From: an uncultured Pelagibacteraceae bacterium
GTDB lineage: Bacteria; Pseudomonadota; Alphaproteobacteria; Pelagibacterales; Pelagibacteraceae
DNA length: 35,159 bases
NCBI GenBank assembly: GCA_902528505.1
Contig: CABZSY010000005.1
Coordinates: forward strand, 1 to 35,159
Direction: 5' to 3'
The first letter of the stretch is position 1; each line of letters starts with the position of its first letter. The position numbers and the translations under genes are program-made. The notes beneath the pieces are model-generated. The model ran no database searches. It had not been told where the DNA came from and saw nothing but the letters and a program-made list of their open reading frames with translations. Below, piece by piece: positions 17,662-27,733 of this stretch.

Positions 17662-18756
17662 TTAAATTCTTTCCTTCGTCTTCAAATCGAATAAAGATAT
17701 ATGGGCTAGATCAAAATATAATTTTATTTCTTTTTCAAGTTCAATTTTAATTGTAGATGGGAATTTTGCCAAAATTTCTTGATTTGAATAGTCTAATGTG
17801 ACTATTTGTTCATGGCCAATATATTCACTTAGATCAGCACGTAAATTAATATCAAAGTCATCTTCATTCAATTTTTTAAAATAAATATGTTCTGGTCTGA
17901 TACCAAAATATATTTCTTTGTTATTTAAATCTGAATTCTCTTTAAAATCATAATTATTGATTGGGACTTCTAAACTTGAGTCATCAGCTAAAAATGAAAT
18001 ATTATTTGAATTTTTAATTAACCTGCCTCTAATCAAATTCATAGAAGGTGAACCAATAAAATCTGCTACAAAAGTATTGCTAGGTTTATTGTAAATATTT
18101 TCTGGAGTTTCATTTTGCTGAATGACACCGTGATTCATTATAGCTATTTTTGTTCCTAAGCTCATAGCTTCTGTCTGATCGTGTGTAACATAAACTACAG
18201 TAGTTTTTAGCTGTTGGTGAAGTTTTTTGATTTCACGCCTCATCTCAACTCTCAATTTTGCATCTAAATTAGATAATGGTTCATCAAATAAAAATATTCT
18301 TGGCTCTCTTACTAAAGCTCTACCAATAGCGACTCTCTGTCTTTGACCTCCAGATAATTGAGAAGGCTTTCTCTCTAACAATTTATCAACTTGTAAAAAT
18401 GTAGAAACTTTTTCTAATTGCTCTGCAATCTTTTCTTTTGAAGTTTTGGCTTGTTTAAGACCAAAAATCATATTTTCCATAACATTCATCGACGGATAAA
18501 GTGCGTAAGATTGAAAAACCATTGCAATATTTCTATCTTTTGGCTCTACTTTACTCACATTATAGTCGTCTATAAAAACATTTCCTTCATTTATAGTTTC
18601 AAGACCTGCGATAATATTTAATAAAGTTGACTTTCCACATCCAGACGGCCCTAGTAGCACTAAAAAATTTCCTTCATCAATTTCTAAATTAATTTTTCTC
18701 AATACCTCAGTTGTTCCAAAGTTTTTTGACAATTCTTCAATTTTTAAAGTTTTCAT
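17662..18756 (-). CDS. ABC sugar transporter ATP-binding protein (UgpC/MsmK/MalK type)
   Basis: Walker A 'GPSGCGKSTLL', signature 'LSGGQRQRVAIGRAL', Walker B 'IFLFDEPLSNLDA', C-terminal TOBE-like domain. Confidence 0.94.
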   Translation of the reverse strand: MKTLKIEELSKNFGTTEVLRKINLEIDEGNFLVLLGPSGCGKSTLLNIIAGLETINEGNVFIDDYNVSKVEPKDRNIAMVFQSYALYPSMNVMENMIFGLKQAKTSKEKIAEQLEKVSTFLQVDKLLERKPSQLSGGQRQRVAIGRALVREPRIFLFDEPLSNLDAKLRVEMRREIKKLHQQLKTTVVYVTHDQTEAMSLGTKIAIMNHGVIQQNETPENIYNKPSNTFVADFIGSPSMNLIRGRLIKNSNNISFLADDSSLEVPINNYDFKENSDLNNKEIYFGIRPEHIYFKKLNEDDFDINLRADLSEYIGHEQIVTLDYSNQEILAKFPSTIKIELEKEIKLYFDLAHISLFDLKTKERI

Positions 18757-18758
18757 GT

Positions 18759-19664
18759 TTATCCTTTCACAGCTCCTGAAGTTAATCCTCTAATAAAATA
18801 TTTTCCTGCTAAAACATAAACTATAAGTGTTGGAATTCCTGCAATTATAGCTGAGGCCATATCTACGTTGTACTCTTTAATACTAGTGCTAGATAAAACC
18901 ATATTATTTAGTGCAACCTGAATTGGTGCTGCCTCCCCAAATGAAAAAGTTGATCCAAACAAAAAGTCATTCCAAATTTGAGTAAATTGCCAAATAACAG
19001 TTACAACAATAATTGGAGCAGAAATAGGAAGTAAGATTTTGAAAAATATTTTAAAGAAACCAGCTCCATCAATTCTTGCAGCTTTAACTAATTCAGTAGG
19101 TACTGAAATATAGTAGTTTCTAAAAAATAAAGTTGTAAATGGAATTCCATAAACTGTATGAACTAATACAAGTCCTACAACTGAATTTGATATTCCTAAA
19201 GTTCCAAGAGTTCTAGCCATAGGAAGTAATATTGCTTGAAAAGGAATAAAACATCCAAATAATAAAAATAAGAAAACCCATTGATCTCCTTTAAATCTCC
19301 ATTTTGTTAAAACGTAGCCAGTCATCGCTCCTATAAATGTTGAAAAAAACACAGCAGGCACAACCATCTTAATTGAATTCCAAAAATAAGGTCTTAAAAA
19401 GGTGTCACCTGCTCCATAACCTCTTCCACCCCAAGCAACTAACCATGAATCAAAATTCAACGAGCTTGGCCAAGTTAAAAGTGTTCCTTGTCGAATTTCT
19501 TCCATTGTTTTAAGTGAAGTTACAACCATTACATAAAGAGGAAAAATAAAATAAGAAGCAAAAAGAATTAAAACAAAATATAAGAACCACCTCAAAAACA
19601 TATTTGTATATTTAGATTTTTGCTCTAATTTTTTATAAGAAAATGATTGTAAGTTATCTTGCAT
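18759..19664 (-). CDS. ABC sugar transporter permease (MalG-like)
   Basis: 'PTELVKAARIDGAGFFKIFFKILLPISAPI' EAA loop; C-terminal 'FIRGLTSGAVKG'. Confidence 0.92.
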   Translation of the reverse strand: MQDNLQSFSYKKLEQKSKYTNMFLRWFLYFVLILFASYFIFPLYVMVVTSLKTMEEIRQGTLLTWPSSLNFDSWLVAWGGRGYGAGDTFLRPYFWNSIKMVVPAVFFSTFIGAMTGYVLTKWRFKGDQWVFLFLLFGCFIPFQAILLPMARTLGTLGISNSVVGLVLVHTVYGIPFTTLFFRNYYISVPTELVKAARIDGAGFFKIFFKILLPISAPIIVVTVIWQFTQIWNDFLFGSTFSFGEAAPIQVALNNMVLSSTSIKEYNVDMASAIIAGIPTLIVYVLAGKYFIRGLTSGAVKG

Positions 19665-20529
19665 TTTCTCTCCTTAGTTCTGAATATAAATATGGAATGA
19701 TTACAGCGGCTACAGCCATAAACATCATCATTGCACTTGCTGCAGATAATCCTACTTGACTTTTATGAAATGCAGCTTGTGTCATAAATAAAGCTGGCAT
19801 TGTTGTTGAAATACCTGGTCCACCTTGTGTTAGAGCTACTATTAGATCATAACTTTTTATAGAGATGTGAACTAAGATTACAAAACTTGTAAAGAATACT
19901 GGCCTCATCATTGGTAATAATATTTTCCAATAAACAGTAAATAACCCAGCTCCGTCGATTTTTGCAGCTTTAACAATCTCATCCTCAACTGATCTTAATC
20001 CAGCTAAAAATAATGCCATTACAAAACCAGCAGATTGCCATACACCTGCTATAACGATGGTATAAATGGCCATTTCACGATTAACTAACCAGTCAAAAGT
20101 AAAATTTTCGAAACCCCAGTCTATAAACATCTTCTGAATCCCAAGAGTTGGATTTAGTATCCATTTCCAAGCAGTACCAGTAACTATAAAAGATAAAGCC
20201 ATTGGGTATAAATAAATTGTTCTAAGGACACCCTCAGCCCTAATTTTTTGATCTAAAAAAATTGCTAAAATTATTCCTATGACAATGCAAAAAATTAAGA
20301 ATAAAGCTGTAAACACTAAAAGGTTATCTACCGATATAAGCCATTTTCTTGAGGCCCATAACTTTTCATATTGTCCAAAACCCCACAATTCATATTTTGG
20401 TAAAATTTTTGAATTTGTAAAAGATATATATAAGGTCCAAAGCACAAACCCGTAAACAAACCAACCAATTAGACCAACTGCTGGGGCCATTACGATTTTT
20501 GGTAAATTTTTTTCTAACCACTTGAACAT
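19654..20529 (-). CDS. ABC sugar transporter permease (MalF-like)
   Basis: 'VEDEIVKAAKIDGAGLFTVYWKILLPMMRPV' EAA loop; multi-TM. Confidence 0.92.
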   Translation of the reverse strand: MFKWLEKNLPKIVMAPAVGLIGWFVYGFVLWTLYISFTNSKILPKYELWGFGQYEKLWASRKWLISVDNLLVFTALFLIFCIVIGIILAIFLDQKIRAEGVLRTIYLYPMALSFIVTGTAWKWILNPTLGIQKMFIDWGFENFTFDWLVNREMAIYTIVIAGVWQSAGFVMALFLAGLRSVEDEIVKAAKIDGAGLFTVYWKILLPMMRPVFFTSFVILVHISIKSYDLIVALTQGGPGISTTMPALFMTQAAFHKSQVGLSAASAMMMFMAVAAVIIPYLYSELRRENAR

Positions 20530-20553
20530 TATAAATATTTTTTTTGATTAAAA

Positions 20554-20583
20554 AAAAGGCCACTTAGTTAAAAGTGGCCTTTT
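20554..20583 (-). terminator. Intercistronic hairpin after SBP gene (AAAAGGCCACTT / AAGTGGCCTTTT)
   Basis: 12-bp perfect stem, 6-nt loop; on the - strand followed by a T-run. Sits between the SBP stop (20597) and permease start (20529). Confidence 0.85.
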
Positions 20584-20596
20584 AATTTTTATTGAT

Positions 20597-21853
20597 TTAC
20601 ATATTTGCTAAAACTGAGTCAGCTAAAGCATTAGCAGCATCTACAGAGGACATATTAGAATTAAAATGTTCTGTAATTATATCTTGTAAAGCAGCTTTCA
20701 TAGTATTTCCTTGAGCCATACCATGAGCAAAACTTGGAACTAGTCCACCACCAGCGCCTGCAGTTTTAATATCAGCGTTTGAAGTTTTTGCACATTTATC
20801 AAACTCATCCATTGAAACATCTAATCTAGCTGGAATAGAACCTTTGTATAGGTTAAATACTTTTTGGAAGTTTTTACCCATCATTAGTTTCGCTAACAGT
20901 TTTTGACCTTCTTGTTTATCTGGGTCACTTGTTTTGTAGAATATAAAGCTATCTACGTTATATAAGTAACCATTGTTAGAAGGAGTCGGAGAACAATAGT
21001 AATCTACTCCTGGTGTTTTACCAGCAGCAGTAAACTCTCCTTTAGCCCAGTCACCCATGATTTGGAAACCTGCTTTTCCTTCAATTACCATACCAGTAGC
21101 AACGTTCCAGTCTCTTCCTGGGCTACCTTCATCAGTATAACTTTGAAGTTTTCTCATTTGGTCAAAAACTTTTACTGTAGTCTCACTTCTTAAACAACTT
21201 TCTTTAAGATCTACATAACAGTTCTTGTAGTAATTATTTCCACCAATACCCATAGCAACTGCCTCAAAAACTGTAGCATCTTGCCAAGCTTGACCACCGT
21301 GTGCAAATGGAATTATTCCTGCGGCTTTAAGTTTTTCAGCAGCAGCATTTACTTCATCCCACGTTGTTGGAACTGAAATACCATTAGCATCAAAAACAGC
21401 TTTATTAGCCCACATCCAGTCAATTCTATGAATATTAACAGGAGCAGCACAATACGGCCCGCTGTTATTTTCACATTTATGTACTGCAGCAATCATTGGA
21501 TCTAATAAATTATCCCAACCCTCTGATTGAGCAATTGGATCGATGTTGTAAGGTGCCACAACGCCCTCTTGGTCGTACTCTTGAATTGTAGGACCTTTAA
21601 TTTGAGAGGCAGATGGAGGATCACCAGCAACAATTCTTGCTTTTAGGGCGACATTAGCAGCGTCACCACCGCCTCCTGTTACAGGCATGTCTAACCATTC
21701 ACCACCATTAGCGGCAAAATCGTCTTTTAGAACTTTTAGAGCAGCCGCCTCACCACCTGATGTCCACCAATGCAGTACCTCAATTTTTGGAGCTGCGTAA
21801 GATGAAGTTGATGTGAAAGCAAATGCAATTAAAGCGATTATAAGTTTTCTCAT
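20597..21853 (-). CDS. ABC sugar-binding protein, glucose/mannose-type
   Basis: Signal peptide 'MRKLIIALIAFAFTSTSSYA'; 'PKIEVLHWWTSGGEAAALKVLKDDF', 'WQDATVFEAVAMG' resemble glucose/mannose SBPs. Confidence 0.88.
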   Translation of the reverse strand: MRKLIIALIAFAFTSTSSYAAPKIEVLHWWTSGGEAAALKVLKDDFAANGGEWLDMPVTGGGGDAANVALKARIVAGDPPSASQIKGPTIQEYDQEGVVAPYNIDPIAQSEGWDNLLDPMIAAVHKCENNSGPYCAAPVNIHRIDWMWANKAVFDANGISVPTTWDEVNAAAEKLKAAGIIPFAHGGQAWQDATVFEAVAMGIGGNNYYKNCYVDLKESCLRSETTVKVFDQMRKLQSYTDEGSPGRDWNVATGMVIEGKAGFQIMGDWAKGEFTAAGKTPGVDYYCSPTPSNNGYLYNVDSFIFYKTSDPDKQEGQKLLAKLMMGKNFQKVFNLYKGSIPARLDVSMDEFDKCAKTSNADIKTAGAGGGLVPSFAHGMAQGNTMKAALQDIITEHFNSNMSSVDAANALADSVLANM

Positions 21854-22032
21854 ATCTTCCCTTTTTGTTATTTAACTTTTATATAAAATCTAACTATAGG
21901 TAGAAGGAAGACTAAAAGTAAATTAAAAAAGATCTTATTCAACTTCAAGTTGATTTATTTTTTTTATTTTTTAATGGTTTTTTTTTAATTTAATTAACAC
22001 AAAATATTATAATTCAATTTTTAATTGAAATT

Positions 22033-22935
22033 TCAACTAGTCGCAATTCTACTAAGTCTTGCAGCACCTCTAACACCACTTGCATCACCAAATTTAGGTT
22101 TTAAGAAAACTCCTTGGTATTCTTTACCTATAACAAATTTCTTAACCATAGACTCTATTTCGCTTAAAAAATCAATCTCATTTGAAACTCCACCACCAAA
22201 TATAAAAGCATCTGGGTCTAAAATATTTATAATACTTGAAAGAGACATAGCAAGATTTACTTTAAAATCATCTATAAATCTTTCAGCATCTAGATCGTGC
22301 TTACGATTTAACTCAAAAATCTCATTTGTTTTTAAGTTTTTTCCATAAAGTTTATTAAATCTTTTTGCTAAACCTAAACCAGAAATAAAACTTTCAATTT
22401 CAGCTTCTCTAGCATTATTAGAGTCAAAATTTTCTTTTTTTGCAGCAAAATATGGAATTTGATTATGTCCCCACTCACCTGCTACACCATTTGGGCCACT
22501 TATAATTTGTTTATCAATTACAAGTCCACCTCCAGCTCCTGAACCTAAAATAATTCCATAAACTATTTTATAATTTTTTCCTGCTCCATCAATTGCTTCA
22601 GATAATGCAAAGCAATTTGCATCATTTTCGCAAAAAACTTCTTTACCAAGCGCTTTACGTAAATCATTTTGAAAAGGTTTTTTTTCAAGCCAATAACAAT
22701 TTGGTGCATTTTTTACTAAACCTGTTTGAGGAGAATGTATTCCTGGGTGACATACCCCTATAGGTAATTCCATTTTAAATTCTTTTTCTAATTTTTGATT
22801 AATATCTTTAATGGCATTAATTATTGATAAATAATCTTTAGGACAAGCAGTTCTAGATCTGTGTTTCTCTTGACCGTTTTGTTCTAAGACCACAGTTTCT
22901 ATTTTTGTAGCACCAACATCTATACCTATTTGCAT
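22033..22935 (-). CDS. ROK-family sugar kinase
   Basis: 'IGIDVGATKIETVVLEQNG', 'ENDANCFALSEAIDGAG', 'GSGAGGGLVIDKQIISGPNGVAGEWGH', 'FIFGGGVSNEI'. The Cys-rich ROK Zn motif is not evident. Confidence 0.9.
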   Translation of the reverse strand: MQIGIDVGATKIETVVLEQNGQEKHRSRTACPKDYLSIINAIKDINQKLEKEFKMELPIGVCHPGIHSPQTGLVKNAPNCYWLEKKPFQNDLRKALGKEVFCENDANCFALSEAIDGAGKNYKIVYGIILGSGAGGGLVIDKQIISGPNGVAGEWGHNQIPYFAAKKENFDSNNAREAEIESFISGLGLAKRFNKLYGKNLKTNEIFELNRKHDLDAERFIDDFKVNLAMSLSSIINILDPDAFIFGGGVSNEIDFLSEIESMVKKFVIGKEYQGVFLKPKFGDASGVRGAARLSRIATS

Positions 22936-22937
22936 AA

Positions 22938-23687
22938 CTAATATGTAGCTCTACCACCGCTTAAATCAAAAACAGCGGCTGTTGAAAATGAATTTTCTTC
23001 ACTAGATAACCATGTGACAAGAGATGCTAATTCCTCAACTTTTGCAAATTTATTTCTTGGAATTTTTGATAGCATATAATTAATATGCTCTTCAGTCATT
23101 TGATCAAAAATCCTTGTTTTTGCAGCAGCAGGAGTAACACAGTTTACTGCTATATTTTTTTGAGCAAGTTCTTTTCCGAGTGATTTAGTTAGGCCAATTA
23201 CTCCAGCTTTTGATGTGCTATATGCACTGGCATTAGGATTACCTTCTTTACCAGCTATAGATGCTATGTTTACAATTCTCCCATAATTATTTTTTTCCAT
23301 GAAAGGAACTACTGCTTTACAACAATAAAAAACTGCATTGAGGTTTAAATTAATTACCTTATTCCACTCTTCTATTGGATATTGTGCAACTGTAGTATTC
23401 ATACCTGCCACACCTGCGTTATTTATAAAAATATCTATTTTTCCATGTGAACTTTCAATTTCAGTTAATTTCTCATTAATCTTATTAAAATCACTGACGT
23501 CAACTATTTGATAAGATAAATTTTTAGAGTTTACTTTTTCTAAAGCTTTTTTAGCTTCATTTTCATCAATATCCCAAATAACAACTTTTGCTCCTGACTC
23601 TATAAATCTTTCTGTAATTGCTAAACCAAATCCTTGAGCCCCACCAGTTACAACAGCTACTCTATTTTCTATGTCAAACTTGATCAT
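22938..23687 (-). CDS. Short-chain dehydrogenase/reductase
   Basis: 'VVTGGAQGFGLAITERF', 'INNAGVAG', 'YSTSKAGVIGLTKSLGKELA'. Confidence 0.92.
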   Translation of the reverse strand: MIKFDIENRVAVVTGGAQGFGLAITERFIESGAKVVIWDIDENEAKKALEKVNSKNLSYQIVDVSDFNKINEKLTEIESSHGKIDIFINNAGVAGMNTTVAQYPIEEWNKVINLNLNAVFYCCKAVVPFMEKNNYGRIVNIASIAGKEGNPNASAYSTSKAGVIGLTKSLGKELAQKNIAVNCVTPAAAKTRIFDQMTEEHINYMLSKIPRNKFAKVEELASLVTWLSSEENSFSTAAVFDLSGGRATY

Positions 23688-25162
23688 ATTATTTTTTTAT
23701 TTTTTTTTGATCTTATTAAAGGAAAAGCAAGTGCAATTAAAGATAAAATAAAGAATGTTAAGGCAATGGGTCTAGTTAGAAACATAAGCCAATTTCCATC
23801 AAATATTACAATTGATTGTCTCAAAGTTCCTTCAACTAGTTCACCTAAAATTAATCCAATTATAACTGGAACAACTGAAAAACCATATCGTCTCATAAAA
23901 AATCCTAGTACACCAAAAAATAACATTATCCATACATCAATTATTGATTGGCTTAATGAGTAAGTTCCACAAACTGAAACTGCAAATATCATTGGCCATA
24001 AAATTTTATTAGGTACAAGAGTAATTCTTGCAAAAAGTTTTGCACCAAAGAAACCAAAAATAAAAAATAAAACATTAGCCACTAACATTGCGCCAAAAAT
24101 TCCATAAAGAAATTCAGGTTGTTCCTTAAATAGATCTGGTCCAGGTCTTACTCCATGGATAATTAACCCTGTTAATATAACTGCAGTAGTTGCGCTTCCA
24201 GGAATACCAAGTGCTAATGTAGGAACCATAGCACCACCTGTAGCAGCATTATTTGCTGCTTCGGCACCTGCAATTCCCTCTACTGAACCTTTTCCAAATT
24301 CTTCAGGATTTTTTGAAAATCTTTTTGCCTCAGAATAACCAATTAAAGATGCAACAGTTCCTCCCTCAGCTGGTAATACTCCTATAAATGATCCAATCCC
24401 ACTTGATCTAAGGATTGTTTTCCAAGTTTTTTTATAGTCATCTTTAGTTGGAAGTTTTACGGCTTTTAAGGCTACTCTCTTAAATACTTGATCTAGTAAA
24501 GTAGATTGAGTTAACATTTCACTTATTGCAAACAAACCAACAACAACTGGAATAAATCCTATACCTACTGAAAGCTCATTAATACCATAAGTGAATCTAT
24601 CTATAGATGTCATGAAATCTTTTCCAACTGTTGATATTAAAATTCCAAAAGCTCCTGCTATTAAATTCTTTATTGGACTTCCATCCCCAATCGAAGCCAA
24701 CATAGTTAAACCAAAAATTGCTAAAGCAAAATATTCAGGTTGACCAAATTCATATGCAAGGTTTGCCAATATAGGTGCAAAAAATACCAGAACTATAACA
24801 CTAAATATCCCTCCAACTGTGCTTGAAACTGTTGCCATACCTAAAGCTCTACCTGCTTCACCTTTTTGAGCCAATGGATATCCATCTAAACATGTCGCTG
24901 CTGCAGCTGGAGTTCCGGGTGTATTAATAAGTACAGCCGTAATTGCTCCTCCATATGTTCCTGCGCAATATATAGATGTTAACAAAATAATTGCAGACAA
25001 AGGATCCAAAGTCATAGTGAAAGGTAATATTAATGCACCTCCTGTCGTAGGTCCTAAGCCAGGCAGAACTCCTAAAACTAATCCAAATAAAGTTCCAAAT
25101 AATAAAACTAATAATAGTTTTGAACTAAACAAAGGAGCCATCATTAAAATTAGATTATCCAT
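23684..25162 (-). CDS. tctA: Tripartite tricarboxylate transporter large permease (TctA family)
   Basis: 'GLVLGVLPGLGPTTGGALILPFT', 'LINTPGTPAAAATCLDGYPLAQKGEAGRALG', 'TLALGIPGSATTAVILTGL' are TctA signatures. Confidence 0.95.
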   Translation of the reverse strand: MDNLILMMAPLFSSKLLLVLLFGTLFGLVLGVLPGLGPTTGGALILPFTMTLDPLSAIILLTSIYCAGTYGGAITAVLINTPGTPAAAATCLDGYPLAQKGEAGRALGMATVSSTVGGIFSVIVLVFFAPILANLAYEFGQPEYFALAIFGLTMLASIGDGSPIKNLIAGAFGILISTVGKDFMTSIDRFTYGINELSVGIGFIPVVVGLFAISEMLTQSTLLDQVFKRVALKAVKLPTKDDYKKTWKTILRSSGIGSFIGVLPAEGGTVASLIGYSEAKRFSKNPEEFGKGSVEGIAGAEAANNAATGGAMVPTLALGIPGSATTAVILTGLIIHGVRPGPDLFKEQPEFLYGIFGAMLVANVLFFIFGFFGAKLFARITLVPNKILWPMIFAVSVCGTYSLSQSIIDVWIMLFFGVLGFFMRRYGFSVVPVIIGLILGELVEGTLRQSIVIFDGNWLMFLTRPIALTFFILSLIALAFPLIRSKKNKKII

Positions 25163-25163
25163 T

Positions 25164-25670
25164 TTAATAATAATAAAGATTTGTAATTATTCCTGGAGGA
25201 AACCTAAGTCCTAAAATCATTTCAAAAAAAATAAAGACAACTAAAGGAAAAATTATACTTACTAATAATAAATAAAAAACTCTTCTTTCACCCCAATTAT
25301 ATGATACAAAAATTGATAATATTGAAATTGCTAAAAAAAAATCTAAAGTTTTTGAAATTACTATAAATAAAACGAAACTTATAATTGTTAAAAAAAAGGG
25401 CTTAGGTAAATTTTTTTCTTTTTTCCAAGGTCTTCTAAAAGATAAATAATAGATAATTGAAGTTAGTACAATTATCAAGACAAGCAAGCCTTTTGGAAAC
25501 GTAGCAGGTTGAATTCCTCTATTTAAAATTGGCGGAACAGTGTCAAATGAGAAAGTGGATATTAATAATATCGTTGAAACTAATATGATTGTAAAAAAAA
25601 CTTTAAACTCTGTTCTAAAAAAAAAGGGCAAACTTTTGTTTGCCCTTTTTTTATTTCGTACATTATTCAT
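25164..25670 (-). CDS. tctB: Tripartite tricarboxylate transporter small permease (TctB family)
   Basis: 168 aa, 4 TM, between tctA and tctC; start codon uncertain because the annotated N-terminus overlaps a terminator-like hairpin. Confidence 0.75.
   Translation of the reverse strand: MNNVRNKKRANKSLPFFFRTEFKVFFTIILVSTILLISTFSFDTVPPILNRGIQPATFPKGLLVLIIVLTSIIYYLSFRRPWKKEKNLPKPFFLTIISFVLFIVISKTLDFFLAISILSIFVSYNWGERRVFYLLLVSIIFPLVVFIFFEMILGLRFPPGIITNLYYY
25619..25652 (-). terminator. Strong hairpin GGGCAAAC-(4 nt)-GTTTGCCC flanked by A/T tracts, after tctC
   Basis: AAAAAAAGGGCAAAC/GTTTGCCCTTTTTTT, 15-bp stem, 4-nt loop, 9-T tract on the - strand; overlaps the predicted tctB 5' end. Confidence 0.85.
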
Positions 25671-25695
25671 ATTAAAAAATGTACTTTGATTAAAA

Positions 25696-26671
25696 CTACT
25701 TAATGTAACCTAAAGCTTTAAGTTGAGCAGTCATTTCTGCAAGCATAACTTCCATTTGCTTACCCCACTCATCAGCTCCAACTACACTGGTTGAATCAAG
25801 ACCAATGTCAGTTAAAAAACTTTGGAAATATTTATGCTCCATAGCTTTTATCATTGCATCCTCTAATTGTTTTTTTCTATCTCCAGGGACACCTTTTTTT
25901 GTTACAAATCCTCTAACTGTAGATAAAACAACTGGAATCCCTAACTCAGTAGCAGTAGGAACATTACTTAATTTTTCCATTCTATTACTTGCTAAGACAA
26001 CTGACACGCATAAAGTACCATCTTCTATTTCAGTAACAGCTTCACCTAAATTTAAAACACCTACATCAATATCTCCTTTGATAAGGTTCGTTTTAATAGG
26101 TCCAACACCTTTGTAAGCTACAATTGTTGGGTCTGTTAATTTTCCTTTTTTTAGTAAAAGCAATAGCACTTACATCATCAATACCACCTACATGAGTTGT
26201 TCCATATTTCAACGATTTTGATTTTTGAGCACTAATAAACTTTTTTGCATCTTTGATGTCATTTTTACAATTAACAACAAATAATTGAGGATCATCTGTT
26301 CCTCTCGCTAACGGTTGCATATCACTTAATTTAACTTTGGTTTTTCCCAAAGCCATAGATACAGCATGTCCAGTAGTCCAAGTTAAAGTATGATTTCCAT
26401 CTGCTGGTAAAGTCATCATATAATCCATAGATGCAGCTCCACCACCACCTTTTTTGTTAACTAATTGCATATCTTGTTTTAGATATCTTCTAGTTCTTAA
26501 CAACATCATTCTAGTAGTTACGTCTGTACCACCACCAAAACCAGCATGTGTAACTGCTTGAATTGGGTGACCGTCTGCTTTAGCAGATGTAATCATAAGT
26601 GGAAGTGCTACGACAAAGAATTCAGTCACTAAAAACGCAGCAGCCAAAAACAATTTAAAGCTTTTTTTCAT
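25696..26671 (-). pseudogene. tctC: Tripartite tricarboxylate transporter solute-binding protein (TctC family), split by a frameshift
   Basis: ORF 26093-26671 (signal peptide, '..YGTTHVGGIDDVSAIAFTKK|RKINRP') and ORF 25696-26169 ('..KKGKLTDPTIVAYKGVGPIKTNLIKGDIDVGVLN..') are the two halves of one TctC protein, joined by a 1-nt shift at the T7 run 26146-26152. Confidence 0.85.
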
Positions 26672-26740
26672 TATTTCCCTCTTTAGTTAATTTATAATGC
26701 GATATATAAACATAATCTAATATGTGTGGTAAAGAAAAAA

Positions 26741-27733
26741 ATGTCTGACAATAAAAAAAATATAGCTGTTTTATTAGGTGACCCATCAGGAATTGGCCCA
26801 GAACTTATTGTAAAGTTACTTGATAATAAAATTTGTAACGATTCTAACCTAGTTGTCATTGGAGAGAAAAAAATTTTAGAAGATGGAGAAAAAATAGTAG
26901 GGAAAAAAACAAATTTAAAATTTGTTGAAAATTTTAAAGACATTAGTTTTAATGGAAAAGATAAATTTTTTCTCGATATCTCAAAAGGTGCAAATAGAAA
27001 TTATAAATTAAGTGAAGTTTCAGCCGAGTCTGGAAAAACTGTATTAGATGCATTAGAATTAGCTTTAGATCTTGCTAAAGAAAATAAAATTGATGCTATC
27101 AATTTTGGTCCAATGAATAAAACAAGTTTGATGATGGGTGGTTGTGAATACAATGATGAACACGACTTCATGCAAGCAAAACTTGAAATGAAAGAATTTT
27201 GTTGTGAGTTTAATGTTGTTGATAATTTTTGGACAGCTCGAGTTACTTCGCATATTCCTCTAAAAGATGTTGCAAAAAATATTACCAAGGAAAATATTTT
27301 AAAACCAATTAAGCTTTTAGATAAAACTTTAAAAATGAGTGGAATTGAAAGACCTAGAGTTGCTGTTCAAGCACTTAACCCGCATGCAGAATTTGGAAAC
27401 GAGGAAAAAGACGAAATAATACCTGCTATCAAGGAGGCAAAAGAACTTGGTATTGATGCAGATGGACCACTACCATGTGATACTTCTTTTATCACAGCAT
27501 TTAAAAACAAAAATCATGATTGCATTGTTGGTATGTATCATGATGCATTACAGTGTGGTCTAAAAGCTTTTGGTTTCGATAGAGGAGTTACGGTTTCGGG
27601 AGGATTAAGTGTTCCAGTTACGACACCAGCTCATGGTACAGCTTTTGACATTGCTGGTGATAATAAAGCAAACTTGGAGCCAACATTAAATTCTTTTAAA
27701 TTAGCATTAACAATGGCTAAAAATAAACAATGA
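26741..27733 (+). CDS. PdxA-family dehydrogenase (4-hydroxythreonine-4-phosphate dehydrogenase-like, probably PdxA2 type)
   Basis: '[20 protein letters not shown]', '[11 protein letters not shown]', '[16 protein letters not shown]', '[26 protein letters not shown]', '[13 protein letters not shown]'. ATG 26741 favoured over GTG 26726. Confidence 0.88.
   Translation: MSDNKKNIAVLLGDPSGIGPELIVKLLDNKICNDSNLVVIGEKKILEDGEKIVGKKTNLKFVENFKDISFNGKDKFFLDISKGANRNYKLSEVSAESGKTVLDALELALDLAKENKIDAINFGPMNKTSLMMGGCEYNDEHDFMQAKLEMKEFCCEFNVVDNFWTARVTSHIPLKDVAKNITKENILKPIKLLDKTLKMSGIERPRVAVQALNPHAEFGNEEKDEIIPAIKEAKELGIDADGPLPCDTSFITAFKNKNHDCIVGMYHDALQCGLKAFGFDRGVTVSGGLSVPVTTPAHGTAFDIAGDNKANLEPTLNSFKLALTMAKNKQ

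Noticed and set aside
22025-22348. Plus-strand 107-aa ORF antisense to the ROK kinase
   Set aside because: No start-site context, antisense to a strongly supported gene.
25805-26116. Plus-strand 103-aa ORF antisense to tctC
   Set aside because: Antisense shadow of a TctC coding region with intact codon signal.
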